Positions 54,086 through 61,645 of a stretch of DNA of 64,000 bases are shown piece after piece. Under the pieces are notes generated by a model, which saw nothing but the letters and a program-made list of their open reading frames with translations, was not told the origin of the DNA and made no database searches. A program made the position numbers and the translations under genes. The first letter of the stretch is position 1, and each line of letters begins with the position of its first letter. The stretch spans positions 1 through 64,000 of the forward strand of contig JAVKEJ010000060.1 in NCBI GenBank assembly GCA_040221475.1. Direction: 5' to 3'. The stretch is from WLXB01 sp040221475 (GTDB lineage Bacteria; Pseudomonadota; Alphaproteobacteria; Rhodospirillales; Rhodospirillaceae).

Positions 54086-55129
54086 ATGAGCAAAAAAACG
54101 GAGTTCCATCAAGATCAGAGCGGATGCGCCGGTTCACCTGTTAAAGACCAAATATCTCATCCGTTGAACATTATAAGCCGCCGCTCCGCCCTCGGTGGGC
54201 TAGGGATGATTGGTGCTTCGTCGTTTTTGTTGAATGCTCCTGACGCTTATAGCAGTGAACCGGAAGAGGACACGTTAATCCAGCAAACCGCCAGTGAGCA
54301 TGCACGTCCCAAGTCTCACCCCAAAGAGGTTTTTGATCTACCTCGCTGGGTACCGGAAAAAACCGGTAATTTCGACTTATCCAGCACCCACGACAATTTC
54401 TTTGCCTTCGCGAAAGCACAAGCGAACCTCGCCGGAACGTATTCATGGTTTGCCCAATACGGCTGGATATTGATATGTCCCCCAGGGAAACCTGCCTATC
54501 CTTTCCTCGGCAGAATGAAGCTCGGGAAACTTTTTTTTACGCCACCGGACCCAAGCTGGGACGTTGATTTTGGTGAGCACGATTACACTGTGTGGGGAAC
54601 ATTCACCACAACGCATTTTGACCCCCGAGACTTCTCCCCTGTCGCAAAAATCCGGAACCCTTACACGGGCAAAATGATTGAGCCACCGACGCTCCACTAC
54701 GCGGACCGCATTGTTTTTCGGATGGGCCAGTCCTATGCAGTGCCGGGCTTCAATCCTGATTTTTATACGCAACAGTGGGACCGCGACTCGGACTTTTCTC
54801 AACACTACATCGACAGCGATGATGAAATTACATACACTTTTTTGGGCTCATCACAATTCGACGGACCGCATCAACCACGTTGCGATGTCGGGTTTTGGAC
54901 CGTTAAAACTGATGAACTTATGGACCCCAATCTTCGTGCAATTGATACGCGGCGCGATTACTCAGTTATACAAAAAATGACGGAGTACAAATGGTACGGA
55001 GCGCCCGAGGGCGACCCCACCCAATTGTTCGTGCACCTGACCGGAAATAAAACAGAGAACGTATCGCGCATACCAGGCGTGGTGAAAAGAGGTATACTTG
55101 ATAGGTTTGCTGAGCGGTTTGAGACTTAG
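54086..55129 (+). CDS. Tat-exported DUF1838-like protein
   Basis: 347 residues from ATG 54086, which is preceded by GGAGGAG at the right distance. After a ~30-residue leader comes the Tat motif ISRRSALGGLGMIGASSF. The mature part is about 290 residues, aromatic-rich, with FVHLTGNKT near its end and blocks I associate with the DUF1838 family (DYTVWGTFTTTHFDPRDFSPV). Function unknown. Single gene after the LysR gene, in an IS6-bounded region. The family assignment is from memory and moderate. Confidence 0.72.
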   Translation: MSKKTEFHQDQSGCAGSPVKDQISHPLNIISRRSALGGLGMIGASSFLLNAPDAYSSEPEEDTLIQQTASEHARPKSHPKEVFDLPRWVPEKTGNFDLSSTHDNFFAFAKAQANLAGTYSWFAQYGWILICPPGKPAYPFLGRMKLGKLFFTPPDPSWDVDFGEHDYTVWGTFTTTHFDPRDFSPVAKIRNPYTGKMIEPPTLHYADRIVFRMGQSYAVPGFNPDFYTQQWDRDSDFSQHYIDSDDEITYTFLGSSQFDGPHQPRCDVGFWTVKTDELMDPNLRAIDTRRDYSVIQKMTEYKWYGAPEGDPTQLFVHLTGNKTENVSRIPGVVKRGILDRFAERFET

Positions 55130-55207
55130 AGGGCCTCATTAACACTATCCCTAACGTAAATCTCATCCACTTGAAGTAGTCATGGATCATCTGTAATCGA
55201 GATTGGG

Positions 55208-56226
55208 ATGATCCAATTCGTGACACTTTTCTTTCTGGTAATCTTGGCCCTGAGTAAGACGCCGAAGCGTCTTGCTGCAGAGAATGTCGTGCTGAGGCAT
55301 CAGGTCTCGGTTTTGAGGCGGAGCATCCGGGGCGTGTCAGGGTCTTTCGCCTGGATCGGATGTTTTTGAGCTGGCTCTCAATGATCTGTCTTTTAAGTCC
55401 TTGACGCAATTGTCATTGTAAAGCCTGAGACGGTCTTAAGGTGGCATAGGTATGGGTTTAGAGCACTTTGGCGCTGGAAGTCCCATAATCCAGGCGGACG
55501 GCCAGTCATTGATAAAGAACTCCGCCACCTCATCAAAACAATGGCGCGGGAAACCTTCTTTGGGGTGCGCCACGTATCCACGGCGAGCTGCTCAAGCTCG
55601 GCTTTGACGTATCGCAATCTACGATCAGTAAATACCTTTCAAGAGTCTACAGACCTAGCGGACAGAGCTGGCAGACATTCATTCAGAACCTCAAAGATGC
55701 AATCGCGGCGGTAGATCTGTTTGTTGTTCCCACGGTGGGGTTCAAGCTTCTCTATGGAATCGCGATCCTTAACCTGAAGCGGCGAGAACTGGTCTGGACC
55801 AATGCGACCTATCATCCGACAGCGGAGTGGATTGCCAATCAAGTCAGTCAGGCGTTTCCCTGGGAAGCTACCCCGCAATATCTCGTGCGTGACCGAGACG
55901 CCAGCTACGGCAAAGTATTTAAACGTCGATTAGACGGTATGGGTATCAGAGATCGCCCCGCTGCTTACAGATCGCCTTGGCAAAATGGATATGTTGAGCG
56001 TGTTATCGGTTCAATCCGCAGAGAATGCCTGGACCATATGCTCATCTTTGGTGAGGCCCACTTACGCTGGACGTTGAAGAACTATGCCGAATACTACAAT
56101 CGTGCTCGTACTCACCTCTCGTTAGAGAAAGACTCACCGTCCTCAAGACCGATTGAACGCCACGGCGCCATCGTTAAGAGCCCCCATTTTGATGGCCTGC
56201 ATCACGAATATCGGCGGATGAGGTAA
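55208..56226 (+). pseudogene. Decayed rve/integrase-core transposase
   Basis: Reconstructing across frames gives a full-length IS3/IS481-like transposase. N-terminal PKRLAAENVVLRHQVSVLRR leads to a frameshift near 55332. It resumes as RLDRMFLSWLS, shifts near 55400 (VKPETVLRWHRYGFRALW) and again near 55560 (GAPRIHGELLKLGFDVSQST). From 55735 to 56226 an open segment encodes the second half of the core (YLVRDRDASYGK, NGYVERVIGSIRRECLDH) to the usual end GLHHEYRRMR. At least two frameshifts make it non-functional. Behind it, GGCGGATGAGGT occurs twice (56213, 56251). Confidence 0.8.
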
Positions 56227-56296
56227 AAAGAAGGGACAGCTGGTTCCCGAAGGCGGATGAGGTGAAAAGAAGAGACAGGTCACCATTTCTTCTCCA

Positions 56297-57210
56297 CTAA
56301 TTAGCTATTGCACATTCATTCAATACTGACCTTATAATTTCGCACACCTGTATGTGGACATCACTCATTTCGCGATGGCGCGAAAAAATAAATCCCAAAT
56401 CCACTACCAGCTGAATTTCTTTGAGCCCAAGTCCGACAAGGTGACCGCTTGCCAAATCGTCGGCTATGAAAAGCTTTGGCAGTATCGCTATCGTGTCCGT
56501 TTCAACAATACAACTGCGCATGACTGAAAAAGAGTTTGTGGCTACCACGACTTCGGGGCTCTTCACCCCTTTTCTTGAAAAATAGTAATTAAAATATGGA
56601 GACCTAACATGCCCCATTTCTTCCGTAGACCTCGATATGACCCAGTCGTAGGTACCAACATCTTTTAGAGACACCCGCTTCTTTTTCGCTAGTGGGTGGC
56701 CGGGCCTTGAAACCAAAACATAAGGTTCTGTGAACACAGTCTCATATAACAAGTCAGGGTCGTTCGGGTCGCTTACATGAGATCCAATTCCAAAATCGAT
56801 TGTTCCCGAGCGTATTTTGTCGGCAATTGAACGAGGGTGATCCCGGTCAATCGTCATCAACAAATCCGGTAACATAATTTTTAGTCTCCGAAGTAGTAGC
56901 GGGATGACCGCGGTTTCCAAATTCTCGGAAATACCCAATGAGATTTCGCTCTTCTTAGAGCCTGCCAGTGAAGCTATTTCAGTAGCGGCGTTGCGGGCCT
57001 GGCTGAGAATGCTCTTGGCATGAAAAAACATGCGCCGTCCGGCGATTGTTGGATTAACGCCAGTAGGCGTTCTATCGAGCAAGGTCTCTCCAACTTCTTC
57101 CTGAAGTGCCCTGATGCTGCGGCTGACGGCTGGCTGCGAGACATTTAGTGCTTCTGCTGCTCGGCCGATATTTCTGAGTTCAACCGCCTTAACAAAATAG
57201 CGAAGTTGAT
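56297..57210 (-). pseudogene. LysR-family regulator decapitated by IS6 copy 2
   Basis: Reading from the IS boundary at 57210 the frame is open: YQLRYFVKAVELRNIGRAAE, then ALNVSQPAVSRSIRALQEEV and a complete effector domain. Only the first few residues and the start codon are missing. The IS end supplies an in-frame TGA directly upstream, so no fusion start is possible. A TTG at 57082 could start only an HTH-less protein. Originally about 307 residues. Confidence 0.82.
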
Positions 57211-58020
57211 AGCTTTGTCAGAGTAAACTCTTGATCCGCGCAAAATTTATGCTGTTGCTATCCTCAACCTGTAAGTTGGCGCCATTCGTGCAGAGCAGCT
57301 GCACGACTAGTTTTGAAGGTATTGGCGTTGTTTAGATGTCGTTTTTTGTTGAAGTGGTTGTGAATTGAAGCGTGAATCGAGACAAATTTCTGAAGTGATT
57401 TCGTGCTCCTGAATTTTGCCATCGCTCGTTCTCGTCGTCGATATGGTTGGTGTGAGTTTTCCGCTCGATTATTGAGCCACCGGCCAGTTTCTTGGCGACC
57501 CTCAATTCCAATTTGCTTCATCGCCGCGCGATAGGAACGGAGTTTGTCTGTCACAATGACCTTGGGACGGCCATACCGTCTCATAACTTTTCTAAGAAAT
57601 GTCATGGCGGCTTTACGATCTCGTGTCTTGGTAACGAAGGATTCTAATACCTCTCCTTCATGATCGACGGCTCGCCATAAGTAATGGCTTTCACCACCAA
57701 TCTTCACAAACACTTCGTCAAGATGCCACCGCCATTGAGTATGGGATGTAATCTGAGCAGAACGCTTCTTTCGTACTTCAGCCGCAAATAAAGGTCCGAA
57801 CCGGTTCCACCAGAATCGAACTGTCTCGTAACTTATGTCTATCCCTCGTTCATGAAGGAGGTCCTCGACCTGCCGCAATGAAAGTGGAAATCGGACATAC
57901 ATCATCACGGCCAAGCGAATGATCTCGGGCGAAGTCTTAAAATAACGGAATGGATTCTTCATTCTAGGACGCTAAAAGGCGTAGACCGGCAGCTCAAGCC
58001 GTTTTTCCTCTGACAACGCC
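57211..58020 (-). mobile_element. Complete IS6-family insertion sequence, copy 2
   Basis: 810 bases, the same length as copy 1 and in opposite orientation. Left end (high coordinate) GGCGTTGTCAGAGGAAAAAC; right end AGCTTTGTCAGAGTAAACTC on the plus strand. Flanking octamers (AAGTTGAT, GCTCAGGC) differ, so no target duplication is seen. Confidence 0.87.
57264..57962 (-). CDS. IS6-family DDE transposase, copy 2
   Basis: 232 residues, full length. Catalytic residues: RWHLDEVFVKIGGESHYL, VIVTDKLRSYRAAM, NNRAENSHQPYRRRE. The HTH is RQVEDLLHERGIDISYETVR. The frame is intact. It diverges from copy 1 at about 15 percent of residues by eye, mostly toward the C-terminus, which implies separate arrivals. 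Confidence 0.92.
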   Translation of the reverse strand: MKNPFRYFKTSPEIIRLAVMMYVRFPLSLRQVEDLLHERGIDISYETVRFWWNRFGPLFAAEVRKKRSAQITSHTQWRWHLDEVFVKIGGESHYLWRAVDHEGEVLESFVTKTRDRKAAMTFLRKVMRRYGRPKVIVTDKLRSYRAAMKQIGIEGRQETGRWLNNRAENSHQPYRRRERAMAKFRSTKSLQKFVSIHASIHNHFNKKRHLNNANTFKTSRAAALHEWRQLTG

Positions 58021-58055
58021 GCTCAGGCATTTGCAGCCTTAGTGATCGCTTGATG

Positions 58056-58397
58056 TTAACACCAGATAACCCGTCCGTTCCGGAACCAGAAATGCGATCC
58101 GCAATCCTTCTTTCGCCAGACAGAAGGATGAAGTGTCGCGGTGCCGTTATCATGGCGAGCCACCGTCCAGCAGGGCCGTTCATCCGGGATGAGGTTCATG
58201 TGCAGCACTCGTTTGCACCCACAAGGGCAGAACATCGCAGCCTGTTCTTGAAAGCCGTCCTCTTCAACGATGTAGAGCGTTTTTCGATCAAGCGTCTCCG
58301 GTAGCGATTCCTCGACGACCTTCGTTCGATATGGCGGAACGAACCAGTGATAAAGAGCTGTTCGCCATCGCGATAAGATGTTTCTCAGCCACGTCAT
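58056..58397 (-). CDS. DUF6527-like Cys-rich protein of the ubiquitin-like operon
   Basis: 113 residues from ATG 58397, overlapping the JAB-E1 stop as ATGA. The first 25 residues are basic and hydrophobic. A zinc-binding candidate follows: CPCGC near residue 57 and CGSHFW near 98, with a C-terminal Cys (GRVIWC). I associate this pattern with DUF6527, a family found next to bacterial multiubiquitin/ThiF genes. Its role is not known; a ligase-like or target-binding role is conjecture. It is the last gene of the operon and ends 35 bases from IS6 copy 2. Confidence 0.75.
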   Translation of the reverse strand: MTWLRNILSRWRTALYHWFVPPYRTKVVEESLPETLDRKTLYIVEEDGFQEQAAMFCPCGCKRVLHMNLIPDERPCWTVARHDNGTATLHPSVWRKKDCGSHFWFRNGRVIWC

Positions 58398-59821
58398 GCG
58401 ACCAGCCTTTCGGCCAGTGCCATTTGGCGAAGCAAGGGTGTCACGTCTCCCTTGCCGACATGGCGCGAGAGGATGTCGCACTGACCTTTTTCCGGATCAG
58501 GGATTAGCTCCATACTGGCGAGACTGAACTCGACCGCCGCATATTCGCTGTTCGGCTCTTCCCGATATGGATGAAGGCGCGCCAGAAACTCGTTCAAAGC
58601 CAATGATGAGGCAAACATGTTGACGCTGATCACGGCAGGCCTGTGGTTCTCCGCGCCCGCAATGTAGCCGTCCTTTACCTGTCGCTCATGAGCGGAAGGG
58701 TCATTCCGCCTCAGCCCCGCAGCCGCAACCTGCTTCATCGTGAACAAGCCCCGGCTCATCAGACTGGAGCGTCCGGGCTGGAGATAATTTACAGTGCCGC
58801 AAACTTCCCGGATTTTGCCTTTCTTCGGTCCGTCGCGAACCGTATCCAGACGCACGCCAATATCGAAATAGGGCATGATATAAAAGGTCGCGAGTGTGTT
58901 CAGGAGATACCGCCCGTCGATACTGTCCATACAGCCGAAAACGACATCACATTCCGCAACCGCGCGAACAATGTCAGGGTCCCATAGATTGCCGTTCAAC
59001 CGGATAACACGCGTTCCGAGGCCAGCGCGATTGATGGCATCGCCAATGACATCGACCTTCGGGCGATGTAGCTCAGCATCTTCGGATGTGGAGTTCAGTA
59101 TCCGGTTGACGTTCCTGTCCTCCATGACGTCGTCATCGACGGTCACGATTTCGCCCGCGCCGAGCCGCATCAATTGTTCAACTGTAGGGCTGCCTGTGCC
59201 CGAGGCCCCGATCACAGCAAATGATAGCCGTTGCAGTCGCTCGATCGTGCCGACATCGAAGGCCTGCGCGTGCGACGCAACAAATCCAGGAAGGGCTTCT
59301 TCGTTCGGCCCGCTATACCAATAGTGCAGGTCATCACCGACGACGTTGATGCAGTCGATCGGCTCAAAACACTTATCACGGCCCCAAACGCGTCCGAACA
59401 TCTCGCCATCTGGTAACATCACGACGCTCCCGTGTGGAATGTCGGCTTCCACCCAGCCCTTTAGCGCGGGAAGAAGTTTTTCGTCGCTTTCATCGTCACA
59501 GGCCGAGAATTCCGGATAGCCGGATGGATGCGAGTGGACCTTGATCACGGACAGGCCTTCGGCAACGGCGCGATCGAGCAGCGACTCAATGCTCTCCGTT
59601 TGCCAGGTCACGCGCATTGGCGTCCGACTGGTATAAGCGCTTTCCGGTATCGGATGGATTTCGCGCAACAGTAATCTGAGGCGGCGATCACCGTCGCGCT
59701 GACTGCAAAGCAGAATGGCAACGGATTCCTTGCCATCGCCCGGAAACAAGAAACTTTTTAATGAATTATGTTGGTCACCCGTCAGCGATAAAGTGACGGG
59801 GCGGCTGTCTATGCGGGACAT
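58394..59821 (-). CDS. JAB/JAMM isopeptidase - ThiF/E1 fusion
   Basis: 475 residues. Residues ~15-140 are a JAB domain with the complete JAMM zinc motif H-x-H-x7-S-x2-D (HSHPSGYPEFSACD), expected to trim or remove ubiquitin-like proteins. Residues ~185-400 are a ThiF/E1 adenylation domain (FAVIGASGTGSPT for ATP; DRNVNRIL; DVVFGCMDSIDGRYLLN). Where MoeB/ThiF have a Cys-rich loop, this protein has PGRSSLMSRG without Cys; the nearest Cys is in REVCGTVNY. The fusion of eraser and activator on one chain fits prokaryotic ubiquitin-like operons. It overlaps the E2-like gene by 13 bases. Confidence 0.9.
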   Translation of the reverse strand: MSRIDSRPVTLSLTGDQHNSLKSFLFPGDGKESVAILLCSQRDGDRRLRLLLREIHPIPESAYTSRTPMRVTWQTESIESLLDRAVAEGLSVIKVHSHPSGYPEFSACDDESDEKLLPALKGWVEADIPHGSVVMLPDGEMFGRVWGRDKCFEPIDCINVVGDDLHYWYSGPNEEALPGFVASHAQAFDVGTIERLQRLSFAVIGASGTGSPTVEQLMRLGAGEIVTVDDDVMEDRNVNRILNSTSEDAELHRPKVDVIGDAINRAGLGTRVIRLNGNLWDPDIVRAVAECDVVFGCMDSIDGRYLLNTLATFYIMPYFDIGVRLDTVRDGPKKGKIREVCGTVNYLQPGRSSLMSRGLFTMKQVAAAGLRRNDPSAHERQVKDGYIAGAENHRPAVISVNMFASSLALNEFLARLHPYREEPNSEYAAVEFSLASMELIPDPEKGQCDILSRHVGKGDVTPLLRQMALAERLVA

Positions 59822-60219
59822 TTTTCAAACTCCCGATCCAGCCAGTCCTCGACAAGAATGATGTGTGTTCCGAGATTATCGAAGCCAACCTTCCAAGGGT
59901 TCGCGTATGTGCGGTGCCTGGACCACCTCTGGAAAGTTTTGCCGTCAATCTTTTGCTGCACGTCCGCCGCCTTAATCGCACGCCCGTCCGTCCGCGCCAG
60001 CGCCGGAAAGAAATAGACCATATCCAGTGGCGTATCGGGATAACCGGTCTCCAGGCGGATCGCGACGGTAACGGTGGGGTGGTTGTACCCATCCGGAACA
60101 GGAAAATCGTGGATCAAGACCCACTGGGAGCCATCGATAATGGTCTCCCAGTGAAGCCCATAGTGATCGAGAAATTCCTCGTCTTCAGGCAAAAGGTCAA
60201 AATCACGACGGTTCTTCAT
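59809..60219 (-). CDS. E2-like (prokaryotic E2 family E type) protein without central cysteine
   Basis: 136 residues. It has the compact UBC-like pattern of the family: VPDGYNHPTVTVAIRLETGY, PDTPLDMVYFFPAL, then WSRHRTYANPWKVGFDNLGTH. Canonical E2 enzymes carry the catalytic Cys in the middle of the fold. Here the only cysteine is residue 134 of 136 (EKCPA). Transfer would need a different residue, or the protein may act as a scaffold. It follows the Ubl gene by three bases and overlaps the JAB-E1 gene. Confidence 0.82.
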   Translation of the reverse strand: MKNRRDFDLLPEDEEFLDHYGLHWETIIDGSQWVLIHDFPVPDGYNHPTVTVAIRLETGYPDTPLDMVYFFPALARTDGRAIKAADVQQKIDGKTFQRWSRHRTYANPWKVGFDNLGTHIILVEDWLDREFEKCPA

Positions 60220-60222
60220 GGC

Positions 60223-60564
60223 TTAACCCTCGGTCTGGTCTCGCGGCAGGGCCTTGAATTTCTCGACGCCGCGATGACGAAGATCGAGCTCTTCATCGAG
60301 GCCAACTTTTTGCGGTCGCTCACCCGTGAACTTCACACGCAATGTGTAGTCTTCTGCCGGAATCAGGCCCGCCAGCGTCAGAATTTCACGGCCCGTAACA
60401 ATAGGGTCATGGACGACATAGGAATCACCATTGATCTTGATGCGATAGCCACGCGCCAGCGGTGGGGCCTTGCCTTCGCGGGCGTATTCGTCGAGATCAA
60501 TGATGTCGTCGAGGATGGCCTCGACACCGGGATCACCCGGTCTGGTTTCTTCATGCGCTCTCAT
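60223..60564 (-). CDS. Ubiquitin-like (multiubiquitin-family) modifier
   Basis: 113 residues, one beta-grasp domain in the last ~75: YRIKINGDSYVVHDPIVTGR, EILTLAGLIPAEDYTL, LDLRHRGVEKFKALP, matching the multiubiquitin-family pattern. It ends in a single C-terminal Gly (RDQTEG), so it could be adenylated without processing. The ~35-residue N-terminal extension is acidic. First gene of the operon, 147 bases from the divergent XRE gene. Confidence 0.85.
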   Translation of the reverse strand: MRAHEETRPGDPGVEAILDDIIDLDEYAREGKAPPLARGYRIKINGDSYVVHDPIVTGREILTLAGLIPAEDYTLRVKFTGERPQKVGLDEELDLRHRGVEKFKALPRDQTEG

Positions 60565-60732
60565 TCTTGAGATCCATCTCGTCTATCAGGCGTGCCCCCT
60601 TGGCACCCTTTATGATTCAAATCGTCTCACACGAATCTTAAAATGTCAAATAAACCAACAAAAAAGATGTTTACAAAACAAACAAATACGTTTATGAGAT
60701 TGACATGATCTGTGTTTGTGTTACTAAGGAGT
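60565..60732. promoter_or_regulatory. Divergent promoter region between the Ubl operon and the XRE regulator
   Basis: AT-rich. Plus strand: TTGACA at 60700-60705 and TACTAA at 60722-60727 (16-base spacer) would start transcription at the XRE ATG, so that mRNA may be leaderless; AAGGAG sits too close to the ATG to work well. Minus strand: TTGACA at 60649-60644 with only a weak -10. The half-sites ACAAACA and TGTTTGT bracket the plus-strand -35 and could be an XRE operator. Confidence 0.45.
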
Positions 60733-61098
60733 ATGGGCGCCGATCAAATCTACAAAAATTTAGGCAATAGAATCAGAAGCTTGAGAAAGTCTCTTGGTTG
60801 GACTCAGGACCGACTCGCAAAGGCGGTCGGAATTTCAAGAGCTTCTCTCGCAAACATTGAAGCCGGACGGCAGCAGGTGCTCGTACACCATCTTTTTGCT
60901 GTCGCGGAGGCTCTAAATCTCGAATCGCCTGCGCAATTGCTCATTGCGCCGGAGCGTGATTCGGTTGCCGGAATATCTGCCAGCGAGTTGCCGCTCTCGG
61001 GCGAGGGATTGACCGAAAAGCAACGTCGTGAAGTTTTGAATCTGGTGGGCGGCGTCCTCGACAGCTCAGATATTAATCCGGAAAGGGAGGGCGCATGA
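60733..61098 (+). CDS. XRE-family HTH regulator
   Basis: 121 residues from ATG 60733; an in-frame GTG at 60712 is the alternative. The HTH is LGNRIRSLRKSLGWTQDRLAKAVGISRASLANIEAGRQQV. The C-terminal half is helical with no known domain. It overlaps the ImmA/IrrE gene as ATGA, the classic arrangement in which the protease cleaves the paired repressor. It may repress both itself and the divergent ubiquitin-like operon. Confidence 0.9.
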   Translation: MGADQIYKNLGNRIRSLRKSLGWTQDRLAKAVGISRASLANIEAGRQQVLVHHLFAVAEALNLESPAQLLIAPERDSVAGISASELPLSGEGLTEKQRREVLNLVGGVLDSSDINPEREGA

Positions 61099-61622
61099 CA
61101 CCACAAAAAAGAAAAGCCATTCAGCAGCGGGCAGCAGCAATCCTTAATGAATACGACATGACCAGTGCCCCGGTGCCTGTCGAGCGCATTGCCAAGAGAC
61201 TTGAAGCGCAGGTCAGGTTTTCGCCGCTTGATGATGAATTGTCGGGGATGGTCTACGTCAAGGACGGGACGCCGATTATCGGGGTCAATGCCCTCCATCA
61301 CCCGAATAGGCAGCGCTTCACGATCGCGCATGAGGTCGGGCATCTTCTATTGCACCGTGCCGAGATCACGAAGGAAATTCACGTCGATAAGGATTTCCCG
61401 ATGTTGATGCGTGATGCGGTCTCTTCGACAGGCGTCAATGAAATGGAGGTTGAAGCAAACTTATTTGCTGCCGAAATTCTGATGCCCGCTGACTTTCTAG
61501 TGCGATCGCTCGATGGCCAGTCCTTCGATATAGATGACGAGGGGGCGGTCAGCGCTCTCGCGAAAGAGTACAAAGTCAGCGCGTCAGCAATGCGTTTTAG
61601 GCTGGGCAATCTGTTCGCATGA
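61095..61622 (+). CDS. ImmA/IrrE-family metallopeptidase
   Basis: 175 residues with GGAGG upstream. The zinc motif is HEVGH in RFTIAHEVGHLLLH, with the third ligand expected in the NEMEVEANLFAAEILMP segment. Family members cleave XRE-type repressors after DNA damage or other stress, switching on the controlled genes. Here the natural target is the overlapping XRE protein. Confidence 0.92.
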   Translation: MTPQKRKAIQQRAAAILNEYDMTSAPVPVERIAKRLEAQVRFSPLDDELSGMVYVKDGTPIIGVNALHHPNRQRFTIAHEVGHLLLHRAEITKEIHVDKDFPMLMRDAVSSTGVNEMEVEANLFAAEILMPADFLVRSLDGQSFDIDDEGAVSALAKEYKVSASAMRFRLGNLFA

Positions 61623-61645
61623 TGTTTGCTGCGGGAGTGTGATCC

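Noticed and set aside
41576..58020. Classical composite transposon with target duplication
   Set aside because: Copies are inverted and ~15 percent divergent in protein, and flanking octamers differ on both sides.
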